Source: Comamonadaceae bacterium (GTDB lineage Bacteria; Pseudomonadota; Gammaproteobacteria; Burkholderiales; Burkholderiaceae_C). From it: a stretch of DNA of 17,126 nt. The DNA is taken from contig CANHLD010000018.1 in NCBI GenBank assembly GCA_947461325.1, positions 1-17,126 of the forward strand, read 5' to 3'. The translations under genes and the position numbers were made by a program. The notes beneath the pieces are model-generated. The model was not told where the DNA came from and searched no databases. It was given only the letters and a program-made list of their open reading frames with translations. Shown here in pieces: positions 1-7,428 of the stretch; the stretch's first letter is position 1; each line of letters begins with the position of its first letter.

Positions 1-1014
1 GATTCGGGTAGTGGTCTAAGCCATAGCGCTTCGAGTCTTCAAAGTACATCCGCTTTGGATATGGCTTCATCAAATTTAAAGCTTATTAAACAGCAAGTCG
101 TCGTCGATTTATATAAAAAAATTGATGATGTTCACTCTCAGTTAGACAAGCTGTCGCCAAAGCAATCAGCGACTAGTCAGAAAAATCTCTTCTCAGACTT
201 GGTGCTTAAGACCCGGTTGCCAATAGATTCTCAATTGAGTCAATCTGCCAATCCAGAATATATTCAAATAGCAAGCGACGGTTTTTTCAATGTCGAGAAT
301 ATTTTGTTTGCTGAGCCTGTGCAGACAACGGGTCATCAACAGTTCGCCCCAATTCAAGATGCGATAAGCCCCCTCGCTAAGCCCATCGAAGCAATAGATG
401 ACCTTCTTATTTCTCAGGATACATCTATTGAAAACGAGTCAGATGCGATGACGCAGACGTACGCAGTCAGTTCGAAAGAGGACGCTTTACCTTCGCAAAA
501 TTTAGCCACATTGGCGGATTCCCAAGATGTAGACGGCAGTTTTGACTTGCGAATACTGTCTCTGCTGTTATTCATCATTTGTGTGTCTTTAGGCATTTTC
601 GCCCGTGGAGTTTTTTACCCGTTGCAAACTTGTCAGGGGTTGGGGCATCAGGAAAGAAAGTGGATGCCTCAAATAGGTGGTACGGATTCAGTTGTCATCA
701 ATGAACAGTCGCAACCCGTGTCACACACCATTAAGTTCAGTCAGACTCAGGTTTGGGTGGATGGTCAAAGGTTCCCTTTTTACAAGGAGTTGAATCAAAC
801 TAGCCATTTTGCTGTGAATTCCTCGAGAGGAATCAAAGGTTCTTACAACTATCAAGGCATTGAGACCAAACGGTATGCATTTGACTACGACAATAAAAGT
901 CAGCAACTTCGTATTGATATTCAATCGTTCGGTATGGGTTCTATTGAAGGCAAGGATGGTTTGGTTCAAGAAAATTCATCTTTCTTGGGCCAGTGTGCCA
1001 GCCAGTGGTTTTAA
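1..1014 (+). CDS. Single-pass membrane protein, 5' end outside window
   Basis: The reading frame is open from base 1 with no stop before the first in-frame start-like codons (TTG at 55, ATG at 61), so the true start probably lies left of the window. The visible part begins Ser-rich, then has a charged helix (KQQVVVDLYKKIDD, bases about 88-130) that could be a short coiled coil, then an acidic low-complexity stretch. One hydrophobic segment rich in Leu and Ile lies at about bases 547-618. The roughly 130 residues after it should be periplasmic; they carry a Cys just after the membrane (LQTC) and one near the end (GQC), a possible disulfide. The layout (soluble linker, late TM, periplasmic tail) resembles the zinc-ribbon protein at 4997-6190, so a cytosolic zinc ribbon may lie upstream, but that is inference. 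No family recognised. A lipoprotein gene follows after 6 bases, so the two are probably co-transcribed. Confidence 0.75.
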   Translation, partial: DSGSGLSHSASSLQSTSALDMASSNLKLIKQQVVVDLYKKIDDVHSQLDKLSPKQSATSQKNLFSDLVLKTRLPIDSQLSQSANPEYIQIASDGFFNVENILFAEPVQTTGHQQFAPIQDAISPLAKPIEAIDDLLISQDTSIENESDAMTQTYAVSSKEDALPSQNLATLADSQDVDGSFDLRILSLLLFIICVSLGIFARGVFYPLQTCQGLGHQERKWMPQIGGTDSVVINEQSQPVSHTIKFSQTQVWVDGQRFPFYKELNQTSHFAVNSSRGIKGSYNYQGIETKRYAFDYDNKSQQLRIDIQSFGMGSIEGKDGLVQENSSFLGQCASQWF

Positions 1015-1020
1015 CTTCGT

Positions 1021-1497
1021 ATGAAATTTCTTTGCTTCTTGATTGTTTTGAGCCTGCAAGCTTGTGCCAAGCCTGAGATGAAAGAGTTTTTTTGCGAATC
1101 GCGTCAGCAACATCAGTTCAATGATTTCATCCCCCAGTACATTGTTCAACTCGGTTCCCAGAAAATATGTGTCATATGGTCCATTGATACGACGCAATGC
1201 GGCGAGGACGGCAAAGATATTCTCTCCCCTTGGCATGTCGCTGAAGCAACTGGTACAAAAACTCAATTTGCATACCGTGCCAAGTTTTCACCTCAGATGG
1301 TTGATTTTGTAATCACCCGCCATGAAGTTTTCAATACATCCAAAGGATTAGACGATTTATCGCAAACATCGCTGACTTCTTTCAACTTTGATAAAGAAAA
1401 GTCTGAACTAATCAGCATCGTAGACGTTGGGTATCCTCAACAAATCAAGTACGCATGCTCGGTGTGGCAAAAAAAACCGTGGTGGAAAATTTTGTAA
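1021..1497 (+). CDS. Small predicted lipoprotein, unknown function
   Basis: 158 residues. The N-terminus MKFLCFLIVLSLQAC is a short signal peptide ending in a lipobox-like LQAC, so Cys15 would be the lipidated residue and the protein a periplasm-facing lipoprotein. Lys-Pro-Glu after the Cys gives no Asp+2 inner-membrane retention signal, so outer-membrane sorting by Lol is possible. The mature part has four more cysteines (in FFCES, KICVIW, TTQCGE, KYACSVW), enough for two disulfides, and a Trp/Lys-rich C-terminus. No known family recognised. It starts 6 bases after the upstream membrane-protein gene and has no strong Shine-Dalgarno of its own, which suggests translational coupling. It converges with the TPR gene across a 30-base gap. 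Confidence 0.7.
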   Translation: MKFLCFLIVLSLQACAKPEMKEFFCESRQQHQFNDFIPQYIVQLGSQKICVIWSIDTTQCGEDGKDILSPWHVAEATGTKTQFAYRAKFSPQMVDFVITRHEVFNTSKGLDDLSQTSLTSFNFDKEKSELISIVDVGYPQQIKYACSVWQKKPWWKIL

Positions 1498-1527
1498 AAA
1501 CCCGGTTTTCAAAAAAGGTAGAAAGGC

Positions 1528-1971
1528 TTATTTTTTTTCAGCTTTGGCAATGGTTTTTTTCAGATCTTGGTATTCTTCACATTGCACACCACAGATTTTC
1601 TCCAACGAAACAAGTAATTCTTTGGCTTTGGCGATTTCTTTGTTTTGTACGTAGGCAACGCCCAAATATTCGTGAGCGCCACGGTGTTGAGGATCAATCC
1701 TTAAAGCTTCTTTGTAATTGAATATTGCCTCTGGATAACGTTTGGCATTACGCAGGCTGTAGCCCAGCAAATTGAACCCATCGGCGTCATTCGGATTGGC
1801 TTTGACGAATTTTTCCAAAGTTGAAATGGCTGTCGACCAATCTTTCTTTTGAATTTGCGTTTTGGCGGCTGCCATTTCAGTGCCGGGTTCTGCGGGGCCT
1901 GAAATATCTGCGGCTTGCAGCGCACATGCTTGAAAGCCAATGATGGCGCACAGGATGGCATTTTTATTCAT
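1528..1971 (-). CDS. Secreted TPR-repeat protein
   Basis: 147 residues. A Sec signal peptide is seen at the N-terminus (MNKNAILCAIIGFQACALQA, likely cut before ADIS). The mature protein is mostly tetratricopeptide repeats from about residue 31 to 132; signs include WSTAISTLEKFVKANPNDADGF and LLGYSLRNAKRYPEAIFNY, with the typical Trp/Leu-Gly-Tyr-Ala pattern and Asn/Asp-Pro turns. The C-terminus carries ICGVQCEEY, a Cys-x3-Cys followed by acidic residues and Tyr, which I recall from other small betaproteobacterial TPR proteins. Such proteins usually act as periplasmic scaffolds for protein-protein contacts; the partner is unknown. It is divergent from the PhyH gene and stands alone on its strand. 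No clear Shine-Dalgarno precedes the ATG. Confidence 0.8.
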   Translation of the reverse strand: MNKNAILCAIIGFQACALQAADISGPAEPGTEMAAAKTQIQKKDWSTAISTLEKFVKANPNDADGFNLLGYSLRNAKRYPEAIFNYKEALRIDPQHRGAHEYLGVAYVQNKEIAKAKELLVSLEKICGVQCEEYQDLKKTIAKAEKK

Positions 1972-2095
1972 GGGATTTGGGTTCGATCAGTGTAGAAAAG
2001 TTCGTATTATGCGGATAATATTTTGATGCGTAGGATCGTGGCTGCATTGCAGGATAATCTCGTGGATAAATTTGTTCCACAAGGAGAACCGCGTC
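1972..2095. promoter_or_regulatory. Divergent intergenic region with operator-like palindrome
   Basis: This 124-base space between the divergent TPR and PhyH genes must hold both promoters. I cannot place convincing -35/-10 pairs. Two symmetric elements are visible: TATTATgcggATAATA at 2005-2020 (perfect 6-bp arms, 4-base centre) and CTGCATTGCAG at 2042-2052. The first is AT-rich and could be either an operator or overlapping -10 elements for both strands. Confidence 0.35.
2081..2086 (+). promoter_or_regulatory. Ribosome binding site setting the PhyH start
   Basis: AAGGAG lies 9 bases before the ATG at 2096. An in-frame ATG at 2072 would add eight residues (MFHKENRV) but sits upstream of this site, so 2096 is the better start. 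Confidence 0.75.
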
Positions 2096-2977
2096 ATGAA
2101 ACTTACGCCCGAACAGCACGCTCAATTTGACCGCGAAGGATATTTGTTCTTTCCCGGTTTATTTACCGCCGAGGAAACCAAAAATCTGGTCGATGAAGTA
2201 CCCAACCTGTACAGCCGTCGGGAAGCCTTTAACGTGCGTGAAAAAGGCAAAGACGCTGTGCGCACTAATTTTGCTGCCCACATGTATTCCGAGCCGTTTG
2301 CCAAACTGGCTCGTCACCCGAGAATGATCGAACCGGTCGAGGATTTGTTCGGCGAAAAACTGTACATGCACCAATTCAAAATCAACGGCAAGATGGCTTT
2401 TGAAGGTGATGTCTGGCAATGGCACCAGGACTACGGCACTTGGCTGAACGACGACATGATGCCCACAGAGCGCGCCATGAATGTGGCCATTTTCCTGGAC
2501 GATGTCAACGAATTCAACGGCCCCTTGATGTTCATTCCAGGTAGCCATAAAAAGGGCGTGGTTGACGCAAAGCATGACTTGACCACCACCAGCTATCCGC
2601 TGTGGACTGTGGACAACGAACTCATCTCCCAACTGGTGGAGCGTGCCGGCGGCAAAAAAGGCGGCATCGTCAGCCCGACCGGTCCGGCGGGTTCCATGAT
2701 TTTGTTTCACAGTTGTTTGGTGCACGCATCGGCCAGCAACCTGTCGCCTTGGAACCGTGTCAGCGTTTACCTCAGCCTGTGTGCTGTCTCCAACCACATC
2801 CGCCGCCACAAGCGCCCCGAGTTCATCGCTCACCGCGATTTCACACCCATCGAATGCCTGCCCGACGATTGCCTGACGAAGTCATACCCTGTTGATTTGC
2901 CTTGGGCCAAGGGCTTGCCTGCCAGTGCGCTTGTCACCACGGATGTACCGATTGACCAGACCAAAACCGCCGCATGA
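2096..2977 (+). CDS. Fe(II)/2-oxoglutarate dioxygenase, PhyH/EctD type
   Basis: 293 residues, phytanoyl-CoA dioxygenase family; predicted cytosolic oxygenase coupling substrate hydroxylation to decarboxylation of 2-oxoglutarate. The iron ligands are visible: His110 and Asp112 in WQWHQDYGTW, and His210 in LVHASASN. Arg221 (in WNRVSVYL) fits the 2-oxoglutarate carboxylate anchor. Spacing from HxD to the distal His (100 residues) and from that His to Arg (11) is close to that of ectoine hydroxylase EctD (102 and 11 from memory), and the FIPGSHKKG stretch is also EctD-like. No ectABC genes are in the window, so the substrate is open. The stop overlaps the start of the SAF-domain oxidoreductase gene (ATGA), so the two are made together and probably act on the same compound. 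Confidence 0.85.
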   Translation: MKLTPEQHAQFDREGYLFFPGLFTAEETKNLVDEVPNLYSRREAFNVREKGKDAVRTNFAAHMYSEPFAKLARHPRMIEPVEDLFGEKLYMHQFKINGKMAFEGDVWQWHQDYGTWLNDDMMPTERAMNVAIFLDDVNEFNGPLMFIPGSHKKGVVDAKHDLTTTSYPLWTVDNELISQLVERAGGKKGGIVSPTGPAGSMILFHSCLVHASASNLSPWNRVSVYLSLCAVSNHIRRHKRPEFIAHRDFTPIECLPDDCLTKSYPVDLPWAKGLPASALVTTDVPIDQTKTAA

Positions 2978-4314
2978 GCCTGTACCAACAACTTCAACAA
3001 CGCGCCGCTGACAACAAGCCCATACGGGTCGCGCTGATTGGCGCTGGCAAGTTCGGCGCTATGTACTTGGCGCAAGTGCCGCGAACACCGGGTGTGCATT
3101 TGCTGGGCATTGCTGATTTATCCATTGATAACGCTCGGGCCAACTTGGCGCGCGTAGGCTGGCCTGCACACCAATCCACCGCAAGCAGCTTAGACGACGC
3201 TCTCAAGAATGGCCTGACCTATTTGACGCAGGACTGGCAAGCACTGGTTTCACACCCGCTGGTCGATGTGGTGGTGGAATGCACCGGCAACCCCATCGCA
3301 GCGGTGGAACACTGTCTGGCTGCATTTGCACATGGCAAACACGTGGTGAATGTGACGGTAGAGGCTGATGCTTTTTGTGGACCGCTTCTAGCGCGTAAGG
3401 CGACTGACGCAGGTCTGGTGTATTCCTTGGCCTTTGGCGATCAACCAGCACTCATTTGCGATTTGGTTGACTGGGCGCGTACCTGCGGTTTTCCGGTCAC
3501 AGCGGCAGGTCGCGGCCACAAATGGCTGCCGCATTTCAGCGAATCCACACCTGAAACCGTCTGGAGCAATTACGGTTTGACTCCTGAGCAAGCCGCGCGC
3601 GGCGGTTTGAACCCCAAGATGTTCAACAGTTTTTTGGATGGATCCAAACCTTCGATTGAATGCACAGCCGTTGCCAACGCCACCGGTTTGCATGTGCCGT
3701 CCAATGGCTTGTTGTATCCACCTGCCAGCGTCGAAGACATACCTTTTGTCACCCGCCCCATCAGCGAAGGCGGTGTGCTGGAACGCAAAGGGATGGTCGA
3801 AGTGATTTCGTCTCTTGAGGCTGATGGCCGCGTCATTCCCTACGACATACGCATGGGCGTGTGGGTAACGGTAGAGGCTGAAACTGACTACATCAAGCAT
3901 TGTTTCGAGGAATACAACGCTCACACAGATCCAAGCGGTCGTTATTTCACTTTGTACAAGCGTTGGCACCTGATTGGTTTGGAAGTGGGCATGTCGGTGG
4001 CAAGTGTGGCTTTGCGCCGCGAGGCAACAGGCGTGGCTCAAGGCTGGCATGCTGACGTAGTAGCCACAGCCAAGCGCGATTTGCAAGCCGGTGAAATGTT
4101 GGACGGCGAGGGCGGTTACACGGTCTGGGGCAAATTGCTTCCTGCCGCGACATCAGCTCGTACAGGCGGTTTACCGCTGGGCTTGGCGCACCAGGTCAAA
4201 CTGGTTCGGGATGTCAAAAAGGGTCAGTCTTTGTGTTGGGAAGATGTCGCCATGGACACATCACTACCGGCCTACCGGGTACGCAAAGAAATGGAAAATT
4301 TGTTCAAGGTTTGA
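2974..4314 (+). CDS. SAF-domain NAD(P) oxidoreductase, homoserine dehydrogenase-like
   Basis: 446 residues. The N-terminus is a Rossmann fold with ALIGAGKFGAMYL (Gly23, Gly25, Gly28), followed by VVVECTGNPIAAVEHC and GKHVVNVTVEAD, the pattern of COG4091 proteins (predicted homoserine dehydrogenase with a C-terminal SAF domain). The middle has GRGHKWLPHFSEST and ATGLHVPSNGLLYPP, also typical of that family. The last roughly 80 residues, with DLQAGEMLDGEGGYTVWG and VRDVKKGQSLCWEDV, are the SAF domain, which occurs in carbohydrate dehydratases and sialate synthases. True homoserine dehydrogenase activity is doubtful; family members are mostly uncharacterised and may oxidise a hydroxy or sugar acid. 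The start overlaps the PhyH stop by 4 bases with no own ribosome site, so translation is coupled. It converges on the next gene with a 6-base gap and no clear terminator. Confidence 0.85.
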   Translation: MSLYQQLQQRAADNKPIRVALIGAGKFGAMYLAQVPRTPGVHLLGIADLSIDNARANLARVGWPAHQSTASSLDDALKNGLTYLTQDWQALVSHPLVDVVVECTGNPIAAVEHCLAAFAHGKHVVNVTVEADAFCGPLLARKATDAGLVYSLAFGDQPALICDLVDWARTCGFPVTAAGRGHKWLPHFSESTPETVWSNYGLTPEQAARGGLNPKMFNSFLDGSKPSIECTAVANATGLHVPSNGLLYPPASVEDIPFVTRPISEGGVLERKGMVEVISSLEADGRVIPYDIRMGVWVTVEAETDYIKHCFEEYNAHTDPSGRYFTLYKRWHLIGLEVGMSVASVALRREATGVAQGWHADVVATAKRDLQAGEMLDGEGGYTVWGKLLPAATSARTGGLPLGLAHQVKLVRDVKKGQSLCWEDVAMDTSLPAYRVRKEMENLFKV

Positions 4315-4320
4315 TCTGTT

Positions 4321-4971
4321 TCAGCGTTTACTCAGTTCACTTCTCACAACTTTCATCAGCAACATCCATTCACCACCGTTTTGTACCGTGAATGTGAATC
4401 TGTCTTTCATGCCGTTGTTCATTTCTATTTCATGCCAATGGGGAAAGATAGAAAAACCACCTTTTCGAACAGCCGTGTCGGTGAATGAAATTTCAATATG
4501 AATAAATGAAATTTCTTCGTTGCTGTCAAATGATTTGAAATACAAACCATCTGATAGTAAATACAACACACCCGTCGGTAATGAAAACCGGCTGGTCGTA
4601 TTGGCAGGCCCATAAGCGATGATGGTTTTATTAATTAATTCAACGGGTATGGTTTGTTGAATGATTTGGCGTGTGTCATGTGACTTGTAAAGAGCAAATG
4701 CAAGCCCTATACCCAAAATACTGAGCGCATAGGTATTGTTCAAAGTCACGACAAATACCGCAATAGCTACCCACAAAAAAGGCATTAACAAATCCATCCG
4801 CATCTGCCAAGGGCCACGTGAAATCAGCAGTGAACTGTTATCTAGTGTATTTGCCAACACCAAAGGCGAAATGCTTGGTTTTTGGCTTTGTACATGCGGA
4901 AGGTGAGCCCCGCAGTTTTGGCAAAAAACGTTTTCGCTTGGATTGATGAAATAGCAACTGGTGCAGATCAT
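4321..4971 (-). CDS. Zinc-ribbon membrane protein with GRAM/PH-like C-terminus
   Basis: 216 residues. It opens with a zinc ribbon (CTSC near residue 3, CQNC near 18), then a short linker, then two hydrophobic segments at about residues 60-95 (LMPFLWVAIAVFVVTLNN and ALSILGIGLAFALYKS). The C-terminal part has GVLYLLSDGLYFKS followed by beta-type stretches, IEISFTD, a FPHWHEIEM segment, and FTFTVQNGGEWMLLMK. This strand pattern resembles GRAM/PH-like domains that bind lipid heads or proteins; that is inference from pattern only. Both ends would be cytosolic. It is the last gene of a three-gene minus-strand operon, 25 bases after the coiled-coil zinc-ribbon gene. A weak GAAAG precedes the ATG. 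Function unknown. Confidence 0.75.
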   Translation of the reverse strand: MICTSCYFINPSENVFCQNCGAHLPHVQSQKPSISPLVLANTLDNSSLLISRGPWQMRMDLLMPFLWVAIAVFVVTLNNTYALSILGIGLAFALYKSHDTRQIIQQTIPVELINKTIIAYGPANTTSRFSLPTGVLYLLSDGLYFKSFDSNEEISFIHIEISFTDTAVRKGGFSIFPHWHEIEMNNGMKDRFTFTVQNGGEWMLLMKVVRSELSKR

Positions 4972-4996
4972 GAATGTCTTTCAGTATGCATCAGGT

Positions 4997-6190
4997 TTAA
5001 TGGCTTTTGTCTTTGGAATGGCTGTCAGCAGCAGGTTTGTCACTGGAGGTGGCAGCGTGACCCGAAGCTGCACTGTTATGTTCATCTTTGACAGTTGCTT
5101 TGTCGTGATCCGCGCCAAGCTCATCATGTGATGTTTTAGCTGCAGGGGCTGGTTCATGGCTTAGAAAGTTGTAAATGGCCAATGAGCTCAGGACAACAGT
5201 TAAGCCGCACATCAAACCAATAATGAAAATAATGAATCCGCCGCTGCCTTCGGTGCTATCGCTGGCGCTGGAGGCTGCTGTTTTTTTGGATTGGCTAGAA
5301 GCGTCGTCTATTTTCTTGGATACGGCTTGTAATTTGGCTCTCAAATCTGAGACGGTTTGCGTGATGGGGATCAGACTTTTTTCTAGGTTCTCCGTCGTAG
5401 TGGCATTCGCGGACAACATGGCTTCAATTTTAGCGATGGTTTCGGAGTTTGTCGCCTCAATATTGGAGGAGTTATGAGCAATATTCTGACTGAAAAACTT
5501 TTGCAATTCAATTTTTTGCTTTTCCAAAAGAAGCTTAAATTCTTCAGGCATTTTGATCGTTACATCGGCGTGAGGCTGATGCGCCGACAACTCAAGAGTA
5601 TTCAATGCTGCTTGTAATTGACCCTGTTGCTGAATAACTTCTTTGAGCAAAGGCTCAAGCGGATTGGGTTGATTTTGGTAATGGGCTTGCTGTTGTGCAG
5701 ACAGGGAAATGAAGTCCAGCACGTGGGAATGTTTTTCAAGCAAATTCTTAATCGCTTCTTGATCAGCCTCCCACTGCGCTTGCCAATGGGAAGTCGCGGC
5801 AGGTTGATGTGTATCACGTAAATCTATAGGTGGTTCTGTATGGCTGACTACTTCGGTTTGAATAGTTGCTGTAGATTTTTCTGAAGGAGGGAGATTTAAA
5901 TCGATTTCTAATAGGGATTTGTGCTCGGCTGTCGCTACTGGAAGGTCAATCGTCAATACCAATTCACTCAGTGGTTCAGTACTCTGGTTTTGAATAGAGT
6001 CATTTTGGTGTGTGACGTCTTCTATTGCATGAGACGTGGGCTCAAGCGCTTGAGGTGCAGTTGAGGCTTCATCCGCAGGGGATGGTTCATCGCGCTTAAC
6101 GGGCGCACCACACTTGCCACAAAACTTGGCTGTGATCGAGATAGGTTTTCCGCAAGCTACGCAATCCATTTTGTTTCCTGTGTCTTTCAT
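4997..6190 (-). CDS. Zinc-ribbon coiled-coil single-pass membrane protein
   Basis: 397 residues. An N-terminal zinc ribbon (CVAC near residue 10, CGKC near 24) is followed by a long acidic Ser/Thr/Pro-rich linker. Next come helical, Gln-rich stretches likely to form coiled coil (about residues 130-300; for example KNLLEKHSHVLDF and VSDLRAKLQAVSKKIDDA). One TM segment lies at about 314-340. The C-terminal tail of about 55 residues is rich in His, Asp and Lys (SHDE, DHD, DEHN, DSHS) and should be periplasmic; it could bind metal ions loosely. The 6190 start overlaps the upstream stop as ATGA, which suggests coupling. An alternative ATG at 6169, directly before the zinc ribbon, has AGGA at good spacing and is a real competitor. 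No characterised homologue recognised; a scaffold linking cytosol and envelope is inference. Confidence 0.75.
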   Translation of the reverse strand: MKDTGNKMDCVACGKPISITAKFCGKCGAPVKRDEPSPADEASTAPQALEPTSHAIEDVTHQNDSIQNQSTEPLSELVLTIDLPVATAEHKSLLEIDLNLPPSEKSTATIQTEVVSHTEPPIDLRDTHQPAATSHWQAQWEADQEAIKNLLEKHSHVLDFISLSAQQQAHYQNQPNPLEPLLKEVIQQQGQLQAALNTLELSAHQPHADVTIKMPEEFKLLLEKQKIELQKFFSQNIAHNSSNIEATNSETIAKIEAMLSANATTTENLEKSLIPITQTVSDLRAKLQAVSKKIDDASSQSKKTAASSASDSTEGSGGFIIFIIGLMCGLTVVLSSLAIYNFLSHEPAPAAKTSHDELGADHDKATVKDEHNSAASGHAATSSDKPAADSHSKDKSH

Positions 6191-6714
6191 TCAGATGAAT
6201 AAATTCGGCACGGGGAGTATTTACCTGAGCCCGCATTGTGTTCTTCACAATCCCTGATCACAATTTCTTCTGCTTCTCGCTGTCCCTTGTCCGTGTAAGC
6301 GTCTGCACAGTAGGCAGTTTCACCATCAAAACTATAGACAAAGGCTTTATAGGGTTTGTCGGGAAAATTTTTTCGGTTGAATCTTTCAAATAATTTTTTG
6401 CACTTACCGTACAAAGGGGGTCTGTACAAGTTGGCCAGAGATTTAAAGCGCTCTGGTTTTTCCTCGTTAGCCATGTCTTGATTCAGTTGATCTGCCGCAG
6501 CCGCTTGCATGGCGGCTTGCTCTTTGCCGGACTGGTCGCTGGCACTAGCATGGCCTTGTTCGGCTTTATGTTGATGGCTATTTTCTTGTTCTGCGGCAGC
6601 AACTTCCTGTTGATTGGCTGGGTTTTTAACCAGTTTTTTTGAATAAAAATACATAGGCACATTGATGAGAGTCATCAATAGTGTCAATGCAAATAATTTA
6701 TTCAAATTGGTCAT
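6187..6714 (-). CDS. Membrane-anchored protein with His-rich linker and four-Cys domain
   Basis: 175 residues. A hydrophobic segment at about residues 6-25 is a TM anchor or uncleaved signal. It is followed by a Gln/Ala/His-rich low-complexity linker (HQHKAEQGHA) to about residue 80, then a compact C-terminal domain with four cysteines: YGKC, AYCADAY, RDCEEH and SPCRIY. The end matches C-E-x6-G-x3-P-C-[RK]-[IV], which also occurs in the secreted protein at 15016-15345. The A/C pattern loosely recalls DUF4189-type periplasmic domains, but I am not sure. Predicted periplasmic, two disulfides likely. It is the first gene of the three-gene minus-strand operon; its stop overlaps the start of the next gene (ATGA). 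The 238-base region upstream should hold its promoter. Confidence 0.75.
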   Translation of the reverse strand: MTNLNKLFALTLLMTLINVPMYFYSKKLVKNPANQQEVAAAEQENSHQHKAEQGHASASDQSGKEQAAMQAAAADQLNQDMANEEKPERFKSLANLYRPPLYGKCKKLFERFNRKNFPDKPYKAFVYSFDGETAYCADAYTDKGQREAEEIVIRDCEEHNAGSGKYSPCRIYSSE

Positions 6715-6952
6715 GGAGATTAAAAAAATTCAATATTGGCGATGGGTTGCAGACGGGTCTTGTACCAAGTGGATCGGAAGATCATGCGCCGACTTGAGGA
6801 TATTTGCTTGAGCAGATGGGATAAATCGACTTTAATATGATAATAATAACGATAATATTTCCATTTGCCTCGTGTATTACTTCGGGTCACTTTTTGTTTT
6901 TTTGGAGTTAGAATTTATTCGTTAGTATGAATGGCCGATGTGAAGGACACAC
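6715..6952. promoter_or_regulatory. Divergent intergenic region with Fur-box-like AT repeat
   Basis: These 238 bases separate the minus-strand envelope operon from bactofilin 1 and should contain both promoters. The most ordered element is GATAATAATAACGATAATA at 6839-6857: two GATAAT hexamers around AATAAC. By my count it matches 14 of 19 positions of the classical Fur box. AT-richness alone could produce this. TAGAAT at 6909-6914 is a possible -10 for bactofilin 1, but no good -35 sits 16-18 bases before it. AAGGA at 6943-6947 is the ribosome site for bactofilin 1. Confidence 0.35.
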
Positions 6953-7324
6953 ATGACAGATCAAGTTTCAAACCCAAGCAGTTTGTTTGTTGGGGAAGGC
7001 GTTACTTTCACAGGTTCTATCTACGCCCCTGGATTGGCCAGTATCAATGGCACAGTACAGGGTGAGATCAAAGTATCAGACCTTCAAATTGGCCCCAAGG
7101 GCAATGTGGCCGGCACCATTGAAGCCAAAGTAATTGATGTTCACGGTATTTTGTCTGACAACATCATATGCCACGAACATATTTTGATTCACCGCAGTGG
7201 CAACGTCACTGGCCAACTGGATTACGCCGATATTGAAATTGAGCGGGGCGGGCAGTTCAAAGGAAAAATGGTTCAACACCCACCCGGAGAAACCAAGTCC
7301 AACAAAGACAGTGTAAATTCTTGA
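6953..7324 (+). CDS. Bactofilin (polymer-forming cytoskeletal protein) 1
   Basis: 123 residues, the usual size of a short bactofilin (DUF583). After a short polar N-terminal tail the core runs from about residue 11 to 105 as repeated beta-strand turns of a right-handed beta-helix: VGEGVTFTGSIYAPG, INGTVQGEIKV, IGPKGNVAGTIEAKV, HRSGNVTGQLDYADIEIERG. Bactofilins polymerise without nucleotide and organise envelope structures, peptidoglycan enzymes or cell shape at the membrane. A short hydrophilic tail (GETKSNKDSVNS) follows. AAGGA precedes the start with 5-base spacing. A second bactofilin lies at 12527-12970; the two align along the whole core and share the NGTVxGE/YGTVDGE and IERGG(Q/E)F(K/R)G(K/E)M patterns. 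The partner proteins are not known from the sequence. Confidence 0.93.
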   Translation: MTDQVSNPSSLFVGEGVTFTGSIYAPGLASINGTVQGEIKVSDLQIGPKGNVAGTIEAKVIDVHGILSDNIICHEHILIHRSGNVTGQLDYADIEIERGGQFKGKMVQHPPGETKSNKDSVNS

Positions 7325-7428
7325 CCAATCGCCATTTTGAGTTCTAAATAGCTCATCAGTTTCGTTTGCTAACAATATAAAAAAATTACATTTTTTCAGG
7401 TTTTTGTCATCCTATCTATGTCCTGGTT

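Noticed and set aside
1497..1538. Possible terminator between the lipoprotein and TPR genes (AAAACC-C-GGTTTT and T/A runs)
   Set aside because: The stem is only 4-6 bp with almost no loop, and the T-run on the plus strand is about 20 bases away inside the TPR gene; too weak to call.
2159..2833. Long open frame on the minus strand (224 codons)
   Set aside because: It is antisense to the dioxygenase gene, whose catalytic motifs are intact; the antisense product has no recognisable domain and is a codon-bias shadow.
3388..4086. Long open frame on the minus strand (232 codons)
   Set aside because: It lies wholly opposite the SAF oxidoreductase gene, and its composition (many His, Cys, Arg) is typical of a shadow frame.
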